DNA of 64,000 nt from positions 52,627,501-52,691,500 of the forward strand of contig CP136898.1 of NCBI GenBank assembly GCA_034359265.1, read 5' to 3'. This stretch comes from Canna indica. Lineage: Eukaryota > Streptophyta > Magnoliopsida > Zingiberales > Cannaceae. Both the position numbers and the translations under genes were made by a program. The notes beneath the pieces were generated by a model. The model worked only from the letters and a program-made list of their open reading frames with translations. It was not told the DNA's origin and ran no database searches. Below are positions 10,178-22,492 of this stretch, one piece after another (the first letter of the stretch is position 1; the number at the start of each line of letters is the position of its first letter).

Positions 10178-12679
10178 TGTAAGACCCGGGAAAAATTTCC
10201 TAATATAAAAATCGATTTCGGTGCAGCGCGTTGGACCCGGGGATAGTCCAGTCGAGCCTCAGGATCGCCTCGAGTAATAGGTATGACTCGACTAATGATG
10301 TATGCAATTTAATTGGGCAAATGACTCTTTCCTTTTATGCATTTATACTTTAATCAAGTTAAGTCGACTCGTGTTGCGGACAGAGTCGAAAACCAAGTCG
10401 AGCTCGGGTTTAGTCGAGTCATGAATTAGAGTCTAGGGACATTAAGGAAGGTTTGATGAGTGATTAAAATCCCTCATCCATGCTGCCGTGTGACTCATCT
10501 TGGAGTCGCACAAGGCAGCGCATGGGAGAGGGGGAGAAGAAGCAAGGGAAAGGGGATTTTGGTCGATTCAGGATTTCGCGTCGTCGCCGAAAAATTCAAA
10601 GTTGTCGCCATCCGATCTTTCATTCTCCTCAATCAAGGTGAGTGGTTTGTTTTGAAGAAATGGGGGAGGCGGGTAGCCGAACCCTTAGTGGTGATAGGAT
10701 CGTGTTTTCTCGTGATTTTTCGACGAATCAAGGTTTCGTAGTGGTGTATACATAGTTTTGTATCAATCCTTGTCGGATCATTTTGTTTCCTCGTTGATTT
10801 CTCAAATGCTAGGGCTGCCAAATCATGGGAAAAGGGGAAAGGTCATGCCAAAAATTTTCCCAATTCCCTTGACGGAAGTAAGGCCCTTAGATGATCTTAA
10901 GTTCGTCAATAGAGCATTCTTAGTCATCGATTTCACGTGTTATGAAGCATGTCTTCCCTAGGACTCTTAGATTGTGGCCGAATGAACCCTAATCTTCATG
11001 AGAAAGGTTCGACCATGTGTAGGGGAAGGGGCAAACTAGTCCACATGAAATTTAGATATAGCGGAGACAGAATTAGTGTCGGGGATAAATTCTCCTTTTC
11101 CCTTTCCTACCCTAAGAGGCATGGCCGAGCAAGGTTCACCTTGCTCAAGGCTCGGCCAAGCCTAGGGGGAGGGAGAGGGTAAGCTTTAGATGGAAACTTC
11201 CATGGTTAGAATGTTAAAACTATAGAGACATGATGATACTTAGGAAGAACACTAACCATAGTAAGTAAATTTATTGATTTATGAAATTGTAGGAATGCTA
11301 GCTTAATGACCATCCTTAGCTCATTCATCTTTAATTTTTGAAATGATATATTAGTTTACCATGCTTAGTATTTCATGCATTGTTGAATTCATTGCTACCT
11401 TGACATGCTAGATAAATTGTTTCTTATTGAGTTTAATTCTAAAGGTAGTGTATAATTGTTTATGTATGAATCTCGTGGCTATATATAGTAGATGTTGTAA
11501 AGTATGCTTACTTTTCTTTAGATTACACATGCTGTCCTAAAATGTTCATGGGTGGAATTCCAAGGTCGGTACATGGAATTCCTCACCCAAGGTAGTGTAT
11601 AACGTTAGATAACATGTAAGACGTTGCGAGATGCTCAGCATATATGGAAACTTCGCTAGGAGATGACATAAATTCTAGGACTTCTAGTAAACATTTTTAG
11701 AAACCTAGAACTATTAGATGTACACATTTTAAAAGGGCGGCATTAATTTGTTGACCCTGTAGCCCGGATTAGGGCCAGATACGGGCAATGGCCTGAAGTG
11801 TATATAAGGAAACTCTAGGATATTTGATTGTGTGATGTGCTTGAGATGGTCCACCGAGAAGCGTGGAGGTCGGAAATGACCAATGCTTAGCTCGGTCAGC
11901 GTTTGGGTCTTGAGATGCACCAGCGGGCCCGCTAGGTGACAGACCCCAGTTGGGTGGGACTAGCTATCCCTACCCCAGACGGTGTCCGGAGACTAGTGGA
12001 CCATCCTAGTCGATGGCTCGGGATTTCCTATTTACATCTTGATATGATGTGGCTGAACGACCAGTATGATTCTACCTTGTATGGTAGGGCCGGTTGTAGC
12101 CGGGATTTTTATACCATAAGTAGGCCCAAGGGCCGAATGCCGGAGGCTGGATAGGCCGAAATGGTAAGTTTTCACATATATGATTTATACAGAATGACCC
12201 ATCGGGTCTGTAGTCACACTAGAAGTAACTTACCTCCCTGGATATATATTATGATGCCTTATATGTTATGCATGAGTAACTGAAGATTATGTGGAGGTTC
12301 GCAAGAATCTCTCACTGAGTCCGAAGTGGACTCACAGTTTGTTTCTTCGTTTTTGCAGAGCATGAGCAGTGATTGTGACCTGTCGGCATGGTACAGCTGG
12401 AGGGTGGGTGGTGGTGCCATATCTCATAGCGGCGTCCTTGAGTCATAGTCCAGTGTTTTAGTAGTTGTTTTCTTTTCTGCACTGACAGTTGTATTTTGAA
12501 AAAAAATTGTAAAACTTTGATACTTGAGATGTTCGGTTGTTCTGATGTTGGTTTTCTTCCTTGATTTGGAAATATATGATTGTGAACTTTGAAAACTTTT
12601 AATAAAGTTTGTGTTGAGGTTTCTTTTATGTCAGTACCCTGGCCTGGCCGGTCACACTATCCTCAGTTGGAGTGTGACA
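10178..12679 (+). mobile_element. Solo Ty3/gypsy LTR (2502 bp) with TSD TTACC
   Basis: The LTR starts TGTAAGACCCGGG and ends GGAGTGTGACA, with exact TTACC copies at 10173-10177 and 12680-12684 inside the E1 interior. The ends resemble those of E3 and E4 read in reverse, so it is a distant member of the same long-LTR chromovirus group. An imperfect palindrome (GGGTG-GAATTCC ... GGAATTC-CT-CACCC) lies at about 11550-11588. ORFs inside have no recognisable domain. Confidence 0.9.
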
Positions 12680-13176
12680 TTACCATTTTAAGTAAGTGAT
12701 CCTTTGAATTTCTGAAATCCAACTTCAGAATTTCACTATAAATTAGATTCTTGGTGTAAATTTTTGAAATATTTATACAACAAACTATATTTTTCATTGA
12801 AGGTGAAGTTTCAAGAATCATCTCAAAATTAGTTTTGTACATTTTTCTAAAATTAACTGAAAATGCTGAAATTTCAATTGCATTTTCGTAATTTTTAGTT
12901 ATTTCTCAAAATGTGTTCAGTTTACATTCAAACTTTTATGACACCACATAATGATCATGTAAAGAGTGTATGTCAAGTTTGAGATGAAAATTATGTCCTT
13001 AAGTCAAGATATCAACCTAGCATGATTTCATTCTAAAATAAGTTAGTTATCATGAAATTTGTTAAGTGTCAATCTTATCATTTACTCATGATTTTTCAAA
13101 CTTAAACCTATGGACACCTAACATGAGTAAATCTAAATATGTTCCTTAAATATAGATTAAAAATGACACCTCTAAG
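12680..13176 (-). mobile_element. E1 non-coding interior (middle part)
   Basis: This continues the E1 interior between the solo gypsy LTR and a hAT insertion. It matches the E5 segment at about 29.5-30.0 kb. No gene is seen. Confidence 0.6.
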
Positions 13177-14214
13177 TAGGGGCGGACCCACACTAGGGCC
13201 AAGGGGGGCATTGCCCCTCCTAAATTTTCTCCAAAATATCAAATATTAAATATAATTTAATAAGTTTTTTAAAAAATATATGGTTAAATTGGATGAATAT
13301 AATTTAGTTCAAGTTTTTTTACTAATGTATTTATAACCTAGTGGTTAGTTGTTTTAATTTTTTGCTTATAGATCTTAGGTTCAAACCTCATCTCTTGTCT
13401 TTTATATTCATTATTTACCTTTTTTCGTAACGTCTAAATATAAAATCCAATTTTTTAATTAAAAAAACTTCAAATCTTTCTCCATTAATTTCTAACTTAA
13501 CTCCAAAATTTTCTCTATAATTAGTTTATAAGTTAAGTTCAATTTTCTTCATTAGTTCTTTACATCTAAAACTCTCATGTTGACTTTATTTCTAATACAT
13601 TTTCTATGCTATTATCCATGCTCATATTATAAAGTTGTCTGAACTTTTATGGATGAGTTATTTTGATTGAATAATTAATTTGTTCATCATGCATCCAAGG
13701 AAAATGAATAAAAATTATGTTATATTTCATTCATAATTATGAAATTTATTTAGTTGAGAATCCAATTCTAAAATATATCTATATTAATTATATAATACAT
13801 CTTTACGGTGACAAGTTAGTTTTTACTTTTGATGTAATATTAAGTACTATTAGTGCAACAAAGAGCAATTGTTTTTCTGTATGTATTTGTAATTCTGTTA
13901 ATCTCATACTAATTTAGTTTTCTTCGTATAGTTTCATAATGTTGGCACTTGAGATGAGTAAGGCGATGACCACATCATAGTAGAGCATACTTTGGATAAT
14001 TGAGATGAAAGAATTCTTACACAAGAACTTTAATTATTTTTAATTTAAATAATCTAACTGTATTTTCAAAATATAAAAATAGACAAAGAAATTTGTACTA
14101 TTATAAGTTGTGATTTTAATTAAAAATCTTGAAATTGAAGAGTTTAAATAATATTTAATAGATTTTTATATCCTAAATTGGCCCCCCTCATTGAAATTTC
14201 TGCGTCTGCCACTA
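13177..14214. mobile_element. hAT-type non-autonomous transposon (1038 bp) with TSD CCTCTAAG
   Basis: Imperfect inverted ends TAGGGGCGGAC and GTCTGCCACTA are flanked by an exact 8-bp duplication, CCTCTAAG (13169-13176 and 14215-14222). The interior is very AT-rich. The largest frame (13717-13917) has no transposase signature, so the element is non-autonomous. A tRNA-like segment lies near 13335-13400. Confidence 0.87.
13335..13400 (+). other. tRNA-like segment inside the second hAT element
   Basis: ACCTAGTGGTTAG resembles a pol III A box, and GGTTCAAACCTC about 35 nt later resembles a B box (consensus GGTTCGANNCC). Spacing and position parallel the segment in the unrelated hAT element at 2224-2746. 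Confidence 0.45.
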
Positions 14215-14689
14215 CCTCTAAGTCAATTTGTTAACTTGGGTCAAGCATGCTCAAGAGAGGTTATCATGAAATGACCTCTATATCATTATATTCATATTTT
14301 CATGAATTTTTCATTCTAAATGCCTAGAAACATGTCGTATGCATTTTTAAACATGTTTATGAAGCTTGGACTTAAAATGAAGTGTCCAAGTCGATTTGTT
14401 GACTTGGGTCAAACCTTTCCATGTTTAAGTTCCCTAAAGTGATCTAGTTATTACCTTGTTCATGCACACATGACTTTTCACCTCTAGACATACTTATGGG
14501 GTATAGACATAAAGGGAGGTCTCTAATGACAAATTTTAACCTCGAGCAAGTTTTATTCAATAAAATTTACGTAAGTAATAGGATTTGTCCTACTCAAGAG
14601 ATTTTAAGAATTTATCATGCAAATTCAATCATGAGTGTAGAGACATCATTAAAGCATGAATATAGAAGTATATTACACTAAGATTTTTA
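14215..14689 (-). mobile_element. E1 non-coding interior (pol-proximal part)
   Basis: AT-rich, with inverted TTGAC-type motifs at 14231-14244 and 14399-14412. The stretch near 14500-14690 matches the duplicated segment of E5 (30340-31330). No coding sequence is seen. Confidence 0.6.
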
Positions 14690-15880
14690 CAAAACCAAAA
14701 TTATACTTCATTCTAGAAATAATGTATAGGTATATGTGCTTGGTCCTAGCGTGTAAAATTGGATTTTTTGTAAAAATTGATTGTACTAGTGTTATCACGA
14801 TGTATAGGTATATAAGAATACTTAAGTCCATAATCTAAAAGAGTTTATTTCATACAAAGGACTTGTGCACAACAACTAGCCGCGGCGATATATTCCACTT
14901 CGGTAGTTGAAAATACAACCGAGTTTTGTTTCTTTGAAAACCAAGAAACAAGACTCATTCCTAGGAATTGACAACACTCACTAGTGCTTTTTCTATCTAC
15001 TTTACACCCGACAAAATCGGCATTCAAAAAACCAATTAAATCGAAAGATGCATTACATGGATACCATAATCCTAAGTCAACAATGCCTTCCAAATATCTC
15101 AATATGCGTTTGACCGCACTTAAGTGAGACATTCTACTATTCTAGGACAAGATTGAAACCTAGCACATGCACAAACACTAAACATGATATCGGGTCTACT
15201 TGCGGTTAAATAGAGAAGGCTACCAATCATACCTCGATATCGTTTTTCATCTACTTTTACATCATCTTCATCTTTATCAAGCTTGATGGATGTGCTCATT
15301 GGTGTAGAAGCTATCTTGGCTTCATTCATTCCAAACCTTTTGATGAGCTCCTTTGTGTACTTAGCTTGATTTATGAAGATCCCTTTGTTGGTTTGCTTGA
15401 TTTGGAGACCAAGCATGAAGGAAAGTTCTCCCATCATGCTCATCTCAAACTCTTATTGCATGCACTTTACAAACCACTCACAAAGTAATTCATTAATAGC
15501 ACCAGATATTATATCATCAACATAAATTTGCACGAGTGAAATATCATTTTCATTATTTTTTATAAAAAGAGAAACATTAGGTTTTCCAATGCTAAAGCCT
15601 TGATCAATCAAAAATGTGGAAAGTCTTTCATACCAAGCCCTAGGGGCTTGTTTTAATCCATATAAAGCTTTTTTAAGTTTAAAGACATGATTTGGAAACT
15701 CAAAACTTTCAAATCCGGGGGATTGTTCAACATAAACTTATTCATCGATAAAACCATTTTAAAAAGTACTTTTAACATCCATTTGAAAAAGTTTAAAACT
15801 AGCATAAGCCAAAAGCATGCAAATTGCCTCTAATCTAGCTACCGGAGCATAGGTTTCGTTATAGTATATTTCTTCTTCTA
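14690..15880 (-). pseudogene. Ty1/copia reverse transcriptase and RNase H (E1 pol remnant)
   Basis: RT copies element RNA into DNA and RNase H removes the RNA template. The minus strand shows, in order, NETYAPVARLEA (RT start), LKKALYGLKQAPRAWYE, the catalytic YVDDI motif near 15510, FMLGLQI, SRPDIMFSV, and RNase H motifs including STTEVEYIAA and PIHRDNT near 14790. In-frame stops and frameshifts occur (for example near 15460 and 14845), so it is dead. Protease and integrase, expected upstream, are absent: at the RT 5' end the sequence stops at an inserted LTR (15887). The family is Ty1/copia by motif content. Confidence 0.88.
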
Positions 15881-15886
15881 CAAATA

Positions 15887-17050
15887 TGTCACAACACATA
15901 AGTTATAAGGGAAGTATTCTACAGCTTCTACCATAAATAGCAACATGCTTTCAACAATAAGGTAATTAAATTCTACATTTAATCAATAAATTCTAGCAAG
16001 GTAATAATTGAACTAACAAAGTAAAAATTCAATACTAGTAAAATCAATGGAGGAAATTTCTTAAGATGATATGTCATACGAAATTCTAACCATATGAACA
16101 CTATCAAGAATATTTCCTTATAGCATGATGTTCTCAATCTATCAATACTAATATTTCATATAATAATTGAGTGATCCATATGAAATCAAGGATTTAATAA
16201 CCTATATGTGAATGTGAAACAACTCGAGCCCTTTTCCCCTCCTCACACCTACTCGGCCGAGCCTACCCAAGGCTACTCATGCTCGGCTAAGAGCAACCAG
16301 GGTAGGGACAAAGGTTCTCGGCCATGGTTGGGAGGAGTCAAGTCATCAATCGTTAGAAAAACTCGATCCGAGGGCTTCGGACCACTCTAAGGAGTTGGGG
16401 AAAAATTCGGCATAACATTTCCCCTTTTTCCTTCATGTGGTCGGCCCTACTCATCAAGAAAAATGAACATCTAAAATGAGAATCCATACATCGTTGAAGA
16501 ACATGATTTAGGAATTCGAGAAACACCGTCGATCGACAAGAAACGACGCACAAAATATCGATTCATCGCTTCTACATGGTTCGGTCACATGCCTCACCCT
16601 ACTAACCGAGGAAGAAGAATGGACGAGCGACGACGATCTCGATCTTTCCGACGGCGCCACGAATCCAGCACTGACCCCAATCTTCCCCCTCCTCCCTCTC
16701 GCTTCTCGAGCTGTGTGCGGCTCCAATGATGAGCCGCACGACTGCTAGGGGGATGAGGGATTTATTCCCTCATTTTCCCTTGACCATTTTGCCCCTTCCA
16801 CTCACTTAGCCCCTAATCGACTCAATCCGAGCCCGATTCGAGCCCCGACTCGATCCACGAACACGATTTCAGACTCCAATCTACTAAATCATCTTATGAT
16901 TAAGAAGGAAGGAACTTTTATCAAATGAAATTTTGTAAGGCTTAAATTATACCTTCTACTCCCGATGATTTTGCGACTCGACCCGACTAACTCTCGATCC
17001 GGTGCGCTGCACCAAAATAAATTTCATATTAGGAAACCTCGGGTCTTACA
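15887..17050 (-). mobile_element. Gypsy LTR-like segment inserted in E1
   Basis: On the minus strand the right end starts TGTAAGACCCGAGG and continues with a TTTGGTGCAGCGC segment shared with the solo LTR at 10178. On the plus strand the left end starts TGTCACAACACATAAG, fitting a TG...CA LTR shortened to 1164 bp. The flanks AAATA and ATCCG do not match, so no TSD supports it. Confidence 0.6.
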
Positions 17051-17559
17051 ATCCGCATGACCATTAAAATGCAATTCACTCTTAGTAATTTTGGGAATTA
17101 ATTTCGAATTTGGAAAAGGAGTTTTTAAATTGGAATTAATTATTCTAAACATTAAATACAATTTAAAATTGGAATTATGTTTATTACAATTTAGGTAATG
17201 TATCTTTCATAATCATTATTAAAGGATACATTATAATTGACATCTTGAATTTAGGAAATTCATCCTTAATAATTATTATTAAGGATATATTTTATTCTGG
17301 TATTAAAATCGTTTTAAGATTTCGAATATGGCTTTGAATTCATAAACAATTGTAATGACTTGTTCAATATGATTGACACGTCTATAAATACCCGCTTATG
17401 GCTTAGACGGGTATGTGATGATCTTCTGGTGGCTGCCGACCTCCTCCTGAAATTAAGTAGGCCTCCTTCAGAAGAAAGCTGAGCTCCCTTTATGGCAGTC
17501 GACCTCCACCACACACACACACACACAGGAGAAGTATATGTATACCAAAATTACACAAG
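17051..17559. other. Unassigned AT-rich stretch with a CA microsatellite
   Basis: I cannot assign this. It has a TATAAATACC at 17391-17400, a dinucleotide run (AC)n at about 17508-17527, and no recognised coding motif. It separates the gypsy LTR-like piece from the post-gag region of E1 and may belong to another, truncated LTR. Confidence 0.4.
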
Positions 17560-17822
17560 CAAATTGCCAAACTTGTGATTTTCTTTCCAAATTCAATCTA
17601 CTAGCCTATCATCAAATTTTTGATAACTTGCAAGCAATATTTATTAGTAGCATAATGAAAATGTTACTACTAACAAGTTATCGTACTAGATAGCAAAGAG
17701 AGAACCAAATATCGACTTCAAAATCTACTTTGCTAAATAGCTTTAAATTCATTTTAAAGTGAATCATCATGAAACCAAAATGGATTAAGAGATGATCAAA
17801 ATGTGAAATGTTTGACAATTAA

Positions 17823-17934
17823 GATCTCCAACCCTTCTTATTGGTTGAAAATCGAAAGGTCATAATTAGCCTACGATTTAGAAACGCGAGGTCGCATGAG
17901 CCTATTATAGGCTACATAGGTCTCTGAAGAGACC
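17823..17934 (-). other. Conserved post-gag block with hairpins, copy in E1
   Basis: The same block as at 1081-1193, on the minus strand. The leading hairpin here is GGTCTC-TTCA-GAGACC. The loop differs from the other copies but the stem is kept. The TAGCCTA / TAGGCTA arms are also present. Confidence 0.55.
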
Positions 17935-18084
17935 GGAAAATCAAAATTTAAAAAATTCTTTTGGGATATGTTAAGAGCAGAGAAAAACCATCAATTTTAA
18001 GCATGTATCATAAACTCTAACTATTAATTGAACAATTAAGGTTGAGAGATGATACCAAAGTATTTTGATGTCAACTTTACCTAG

Positions 18085-19521
18085 GGCATCAAGGTAGCTT
18101 GAAGTTGCAACCAAGTGTTAATTCTTCATTCAAGTCCATGGTCAACTTCAACATTCCATCATTCTTCCATATTTGTGTGGTAACTCCCTCTACAATTGAA
18201 CAAGAAACTTTTGGTACCCAAATGGTTTTGAGTCCTTGGCGGTCAATAGGTCTAGGAATCCAAAGTGTCCTAGCTACACTTGGATTTCTCTTAAATGCAT
18301 AATCTTAAATTGCATAGCCAAAAATACCACAACAGAAACAATGATCATTAAAAAATTTATTTTGGACATGACGTTTAATGTAGAATGCTTGACATGAGGA
18401 GGACAATGTGTATAAGCATTTTTAAAAGAAACATTTTCGTCCTAGGATTTCTAAAAGATGAAGCATGTGATAAATTACTAGTTTTCCTAAAGAAAATAAC
18501 CTCATTTTTTAAGTCATTAATGGATTTCTGTAAGGCTTGTATTTGAGATTTCAACATGTTATTTTCAATTTTCAATTTTTTATTCTTAGTTCTGAAATCA
18601 TTTTTCAAATCATTCTCTTTTATTTTCAATTCATTTTTCAATTTTTTATTTTCAAGCTTTAAGTCCTTAAGCTCAAGTGTCAAAGTATCATCGCATGAAC
18701 CAATAGAGTAAGATTTTAATTTTTTTTATTTCAACCTTTAACTCAGGCAAGCTACTAACAAGCTTCAAATTTCCTTTCTTAATTTTCCTATTTTCTTTAT
18801 TCTTTTTCAAGTGCAATTCATATATTTTTCTACACTCTTCAACTAATTCATATTGAAAGAGCTAGAATTAGTAGAATCACTATTATGACATGAAGCGGAA
18901 GAATTTACCTCATCCTCACATCCCATGAGGCAAAGTTGAGAGGTGGCTTCATTGTCATCACAAGAGGTGGTTCCACTTGATTCCGAAGTGAACTCAGGGA
19001 CCCTCTTCTCCTTCTTGGATTTCTTCTTTATCAAGGGGCAATATTTCTTGATACGTCCCTTCTCTTGGCAAAGGAAGCACTTGACTTTTCTTTTCCTACT
19101 TTAAGTGTGCTTCTTTAACCGGAAATGCCATGGGCTTCACAAGAGACATTAGTAGTGGATGGATGACCATTGTCATCCCCACCTTCAACATAAGTAGTAA
19201 TCTCTTCGGTTTTAGCAAAATCGTATAATACATTTAAAGTTGCTCATATGTCAAATGCGGAAGAACAATACATAATTTTCTCAAAAATTTCATTTGAGAA
19301 TGAGCAATACAAGCAATCATTGCCCTAGCATTTAAATCAAACATTCTAATTTCTTCTTGAGTCCAAGAAGTCATATCATTGGTGGGTTGAGTATATTCTT
19401 GTTTTAGCATGCACCAAACGTCAATCCCTAAGGTTTTCATAAAAGTATACATCCTACTTTTCCATACTCCTAAGTTGGAATCGTCAAACCTAGGGAGTGT
19501 AGACACCAACTCTAGTGCCAT
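18085..19521 (-). pseudogene. Ty1/copia gag of E1, multiply broken
   Basis: The minus strand starts MALELVSTLPRFDDSN at 19521 and reads the N-terminal Gag domain (to about 19200). A broken first knuckle follows, CFLCQEKGRIKKYC, in which His is replaced by Arg (about 19050-19090). Then come a linker (19034-18843), the coiled coil (about 18780-18480), and the tail with a degenerate second knuckle and the WVPK-type motif near 18220. Frameshifts and stops separate these parts. The element is cytoplasmic-particle type and this copy cannot make functional Gag. Confidence 0.85.
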
Positions 19522-19576
19522 TCTAAGAACTGAGACAAGGTGTAGAAGAGATGGTGAAATCTCAAGCTATGAATCT

Positions 19577-19588
19577 GCTCTGATACCA
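19577..19588 (-). other. E1 primer-binding site (initiator Met tRNA)
   Basis: On the minus strand this is TGGTATCAGAGC, the standard plant LTR-element site complementary to the 3' end of tRNA-iMet. It lies 2 nt from the 5' LTR. Confidence 0.9.
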
Positions 19589-19590
19589 AA

Positions 19591-21081
19591 TGTAAGTCGA
19601 ATGGCCTACGTACACTAGAGGGAGAGTGAATAGTGTATTAACTAAATACTTAACCTAAATCCGATTTTAATCGTTTCTTGATTACTTAGGCAATTCACAA
19701 TCCAATAGCAAGCAGAAGCAAGATAATTAACAAGTAATCCAATGACAAAGAAAGCAATGCTAACAATTCGATTTATAGTGGTTTGGCCCCAATGCCTACT
19801 TCACTACTTAAGCAACCTGCTAAGGATTTCGAACTTAGCTTTACTAGATTAATTTGTTTCCTTACAATGAGGAATTTACGTCGGAGAATCAACGCTCTCA
19901 ACCTGAAGGCACTTCCACTCCCAGAAGTCTTTGCCTTCCTACCGAAAGCACTCTCTCACCTCAAACTCTAAAGAATAATAAATTCAATCCTAGTAAACTA
20001 ACTAAACCGATGGACTTAAGCCTTACAACCAGGGCAACCACCCAACCAAACAACCTAGCAACCTAGGTTTACACACTTGATACAGAATAAAAATAATAAC
20101 AAAATATAACAATAATGGAGCGATAAATCAAACAATAAGATACTTAGCTCCAACCAAAGTTTTCTAACTTCCTCTTGATGCCTTGATGATGAAATAGTTG
20201 AAGAGTGAAGGCAAGATCAAGGGTTTTTGGCTCTGAACAACGTTTTCACAAAAGAATGGCTCAAAAAGGCTTAGGATTGATCAAAGGATATAGAGTAGTA
20301 TAAAGAGAGCTGTTGAAATAAAGAGAGCTCGGCTGAAATGCACTCAATGGTTAAAAATAGAGTTGTTGTCTTTTCGTCGATCGCAGGTTTGGTTGATTGA
20401 CCATTCGATCGGACATTCGACCAAAACTGCAGTGAGGGCAGTTTCAGCAAGGTCTGATGTGATATTTTCATCCTTATTTACATTTATTAACTTTAAGTTA
20501 CATTATCTTTAAAACATAAATGTTAAATAAGGATTACCCCTCTTTTGGATTCAATAAAAATATCTAGAAAATCAAAATCCTTAAGAATTTAAAACTAAAT
20601 TTTGGGGTCTAGTACAAATTTACGAAAACTGAAAATTTTATAATCTCTCGGGTCAAATATGGATAGGTTAAAGGTTTCCAAAAAAAATCTTAAAAATATG
20701 TCTTTAACTTGTTTCTACCTAATTAACAATTATGTAGTCCTCTAAGGAGCTCCCTAGGCTTAGAAAAAAATTTGGGTCATTTTTTGATATTCCTAGTTTT
20801 CATACATTGGGGTTCGGGTTTTGGTTTTTGGGGATTTATGCATGAAATAGAGGATATACATAAAATCTAGATACTCTAGACCTATACTCAAACTTCCCGA
20901 TGAATCCCAAGCGTCGACAAGCGTCCTTGCTTATTTCACTGATTTCTCTGATTTTTCGATCGCGGACGTTGTGCGCTACTCGACTTAGAACCTGAAAATA
21001 TTTCTCCATAAAAACATTAGCTCCATGTTTGTTATCATCAAAATCGAGATTAAGACCAAGGTTCAAAATCTTAGGTTAATA
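19591..21081 (-). repeat. E1 5' LTR (1491 bp)
   Basis: On the plus strand it runs TGTAAGTCGAATGGCC to CTTAGGTTAATA. The last bases are mutated from the family CCAACA. It adjoins the primer-binding site, and gypsy gag resumes immediately to the right. Confidence 0.85.
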
Positions 21082-21220
21082 GCCGGGAGGGAAACAAAGC
21101 ACAACAAAGTGGTTTTCCTGGGAAAGTTAGGAAGGCTCTGCAGATTGCCGGTCGGTTGCTCCATGATAGAGCATCCTGGTCCTGAATGCCGACAGGTGTG
21201 GCATGGGGTCGGGTCGCCCA
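21082..21220 (-). pseudogene. Ty3/gypsy gag, upstream part (element A)
   Basis: On the minus strand this matches the segment of element B around FRSMMLLNGATNHVLCRVF (56.9 kb), with HLSAFRTRMLYHGA-type sequence. It joins in reading order to 7118-7208 on one side and to 55590 on the other, with copia elements E1 and E2 between the pieces. Confidence 0.75.
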
Positions 21221-22492
21221 TGTTGGTGAAGTGACCTATACTAGAGGGGGGTGAATAGTGTGTTATCTAAACATTTCACCTAATTCTGGTTTTAAACGAT
21301 TCTTCATTACTTAGGCAAAACATAATATGAGTTAATTACGTGTGAAAGCAAATGATAAACAATTAGGCACGCACAAATATAAACAATGAAAACACGGTGA
21401 TTTATAGCGGTTCGACCCCAATGCCTACTCCACTACCTAACCATCCTGCTTAGGATTTCCAAACTAGTTTTACCATATTATCTTGTTTCATTTACAATGA
21501 GGACGTTTTCACCGGAGAGTCTCCGCTCTCACACCGAAGGCACTTCCACACCCGGAAGTCTCCGCCTTCCTACCGAGAACACTCTCCCACCTCAAACCTA
21601 AGGATAACAATAACTAATCCTTGCAAACTACGTTTACACCGGTGGATTTAAACCTCAAACACTAAGGCTACCACCCAATTTCAAAACCTAACAACCTAGG
21701 TCTTCACAAACTGAAATATGATGTAAATAACAAGAAAATACACATATGATGGAGCAAATAAATAATACAACAAATACTTAGCTCCAAACACAAGTCCTAG
21801 TTCCTCTTGATGCCTCAATGATGAATCAATCAAAGCTTGAAGGCAAGATCAAGGAGTTGAGAGATCAAACTAGGGTTTCTCCAAGTAATGGCTCGATGAA
21901 AGCATGGGAATGATCAATGATGGCTCAATGGAGTGTGTATTAACCATGGAAGACACTCAATGGCTGATATTTATAAGCCACAAGAGGAGAGAGCCAAAAT
22001 AGCTCACCCAACGGGCTGATTTCTGCCCGTTGGCGCCGCCCGATCGCTGGCCTAGTCAACCAACCGAGCGACCGACCCATCGACGGGAGCCCTCGGTGCT
22101 TTTTGGGCTCCTTTCGGTTGACCGTCCTATCGACCTGCCATAGAGTACCGGTACTCTAGGTAATGTACCTGTACTCTACATTGAGTTTCAGCCGATTTCT
22201 TTCTTCGGTTCGGGTTTCGGATTACAGGTTTGGTTCTTTAAGGTTTTTTGCATCATAATGAGGATTTTGCAATTTATCTAGACACCCTAAACCTAGACTC
22301 TAACTTCCCAATTAATCTGAGCGCGTCGACCAACGTCATTCCGATTTTCTGATTTCTCTGATATTTCCGATCGCATACGTCGAGCGCTAACCAACTTAGA
22401 ACCTGAAAGTATTTCTTAATGAAAATATTAGTTCCATGTTTGTTACCATCAAAACCGAGATTAAGACCAAGATTGAAAACCTTTGGCCAACA
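21221..22492 (-). repeat. E2 3' LTR (1272 bp)
   Basis: On the plus strand it runs TGTTGGTGAAGTGACC to TTTGGCCAACA. It has a reverse TATAAATA at 21968-21975 and the hairpin CAACGGGC-TGATTTCT-GCCCGTTG near 22009-22032, which in the sense strand is just upstream of the TATA box. It also has the unusual repeat AGAGTACCGGTACTCT at about 22143-22158. Confidence 0.88.

Larger units (their letters stand above)
7209..21081 (-). mobile_element. E1: copia element with gag and RT/RNase H remains, itself invaded
   Basis: This is a minus-strand LTR retrotransposon. In its own 5'-to-3' order it has a 5' LTR (19591-21081), primer-binding site (19577-19588), gag (about 19521-18085), post-gag block, RT and RNase H (about 15880-14690), non-coding interior, polypurine tract (9160-9180) and 3' LTR (7209-9159). 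Protease and integrase are missing. The flanks GGCAG (7204-7208) and GCCGG (21082-21086) match at 3 of 5 bases, a decayed TSD, and they lie within one gypsy gag. It is the only copia copy here with pol. Later insertions lie at about 8151-8620, 10178-12679, 13177-14214 and 15887-17050. Confidence 0.82.

Noticed and set aside
10460..11182. Plus-strand ORFs of 60-93 codons
   Set aside because: They lie wholly inside a solo gypsy LTR bounded by TTACC duplications and show no domain or conserved start.
15887..17050. An intact solo LTR with TSD
   Set aside because: The ends fit an LTR, but the flanking five bases (AAATA and ATCCG) differ and the length is half that of relatives, so I list it only as an LTR-like piece.
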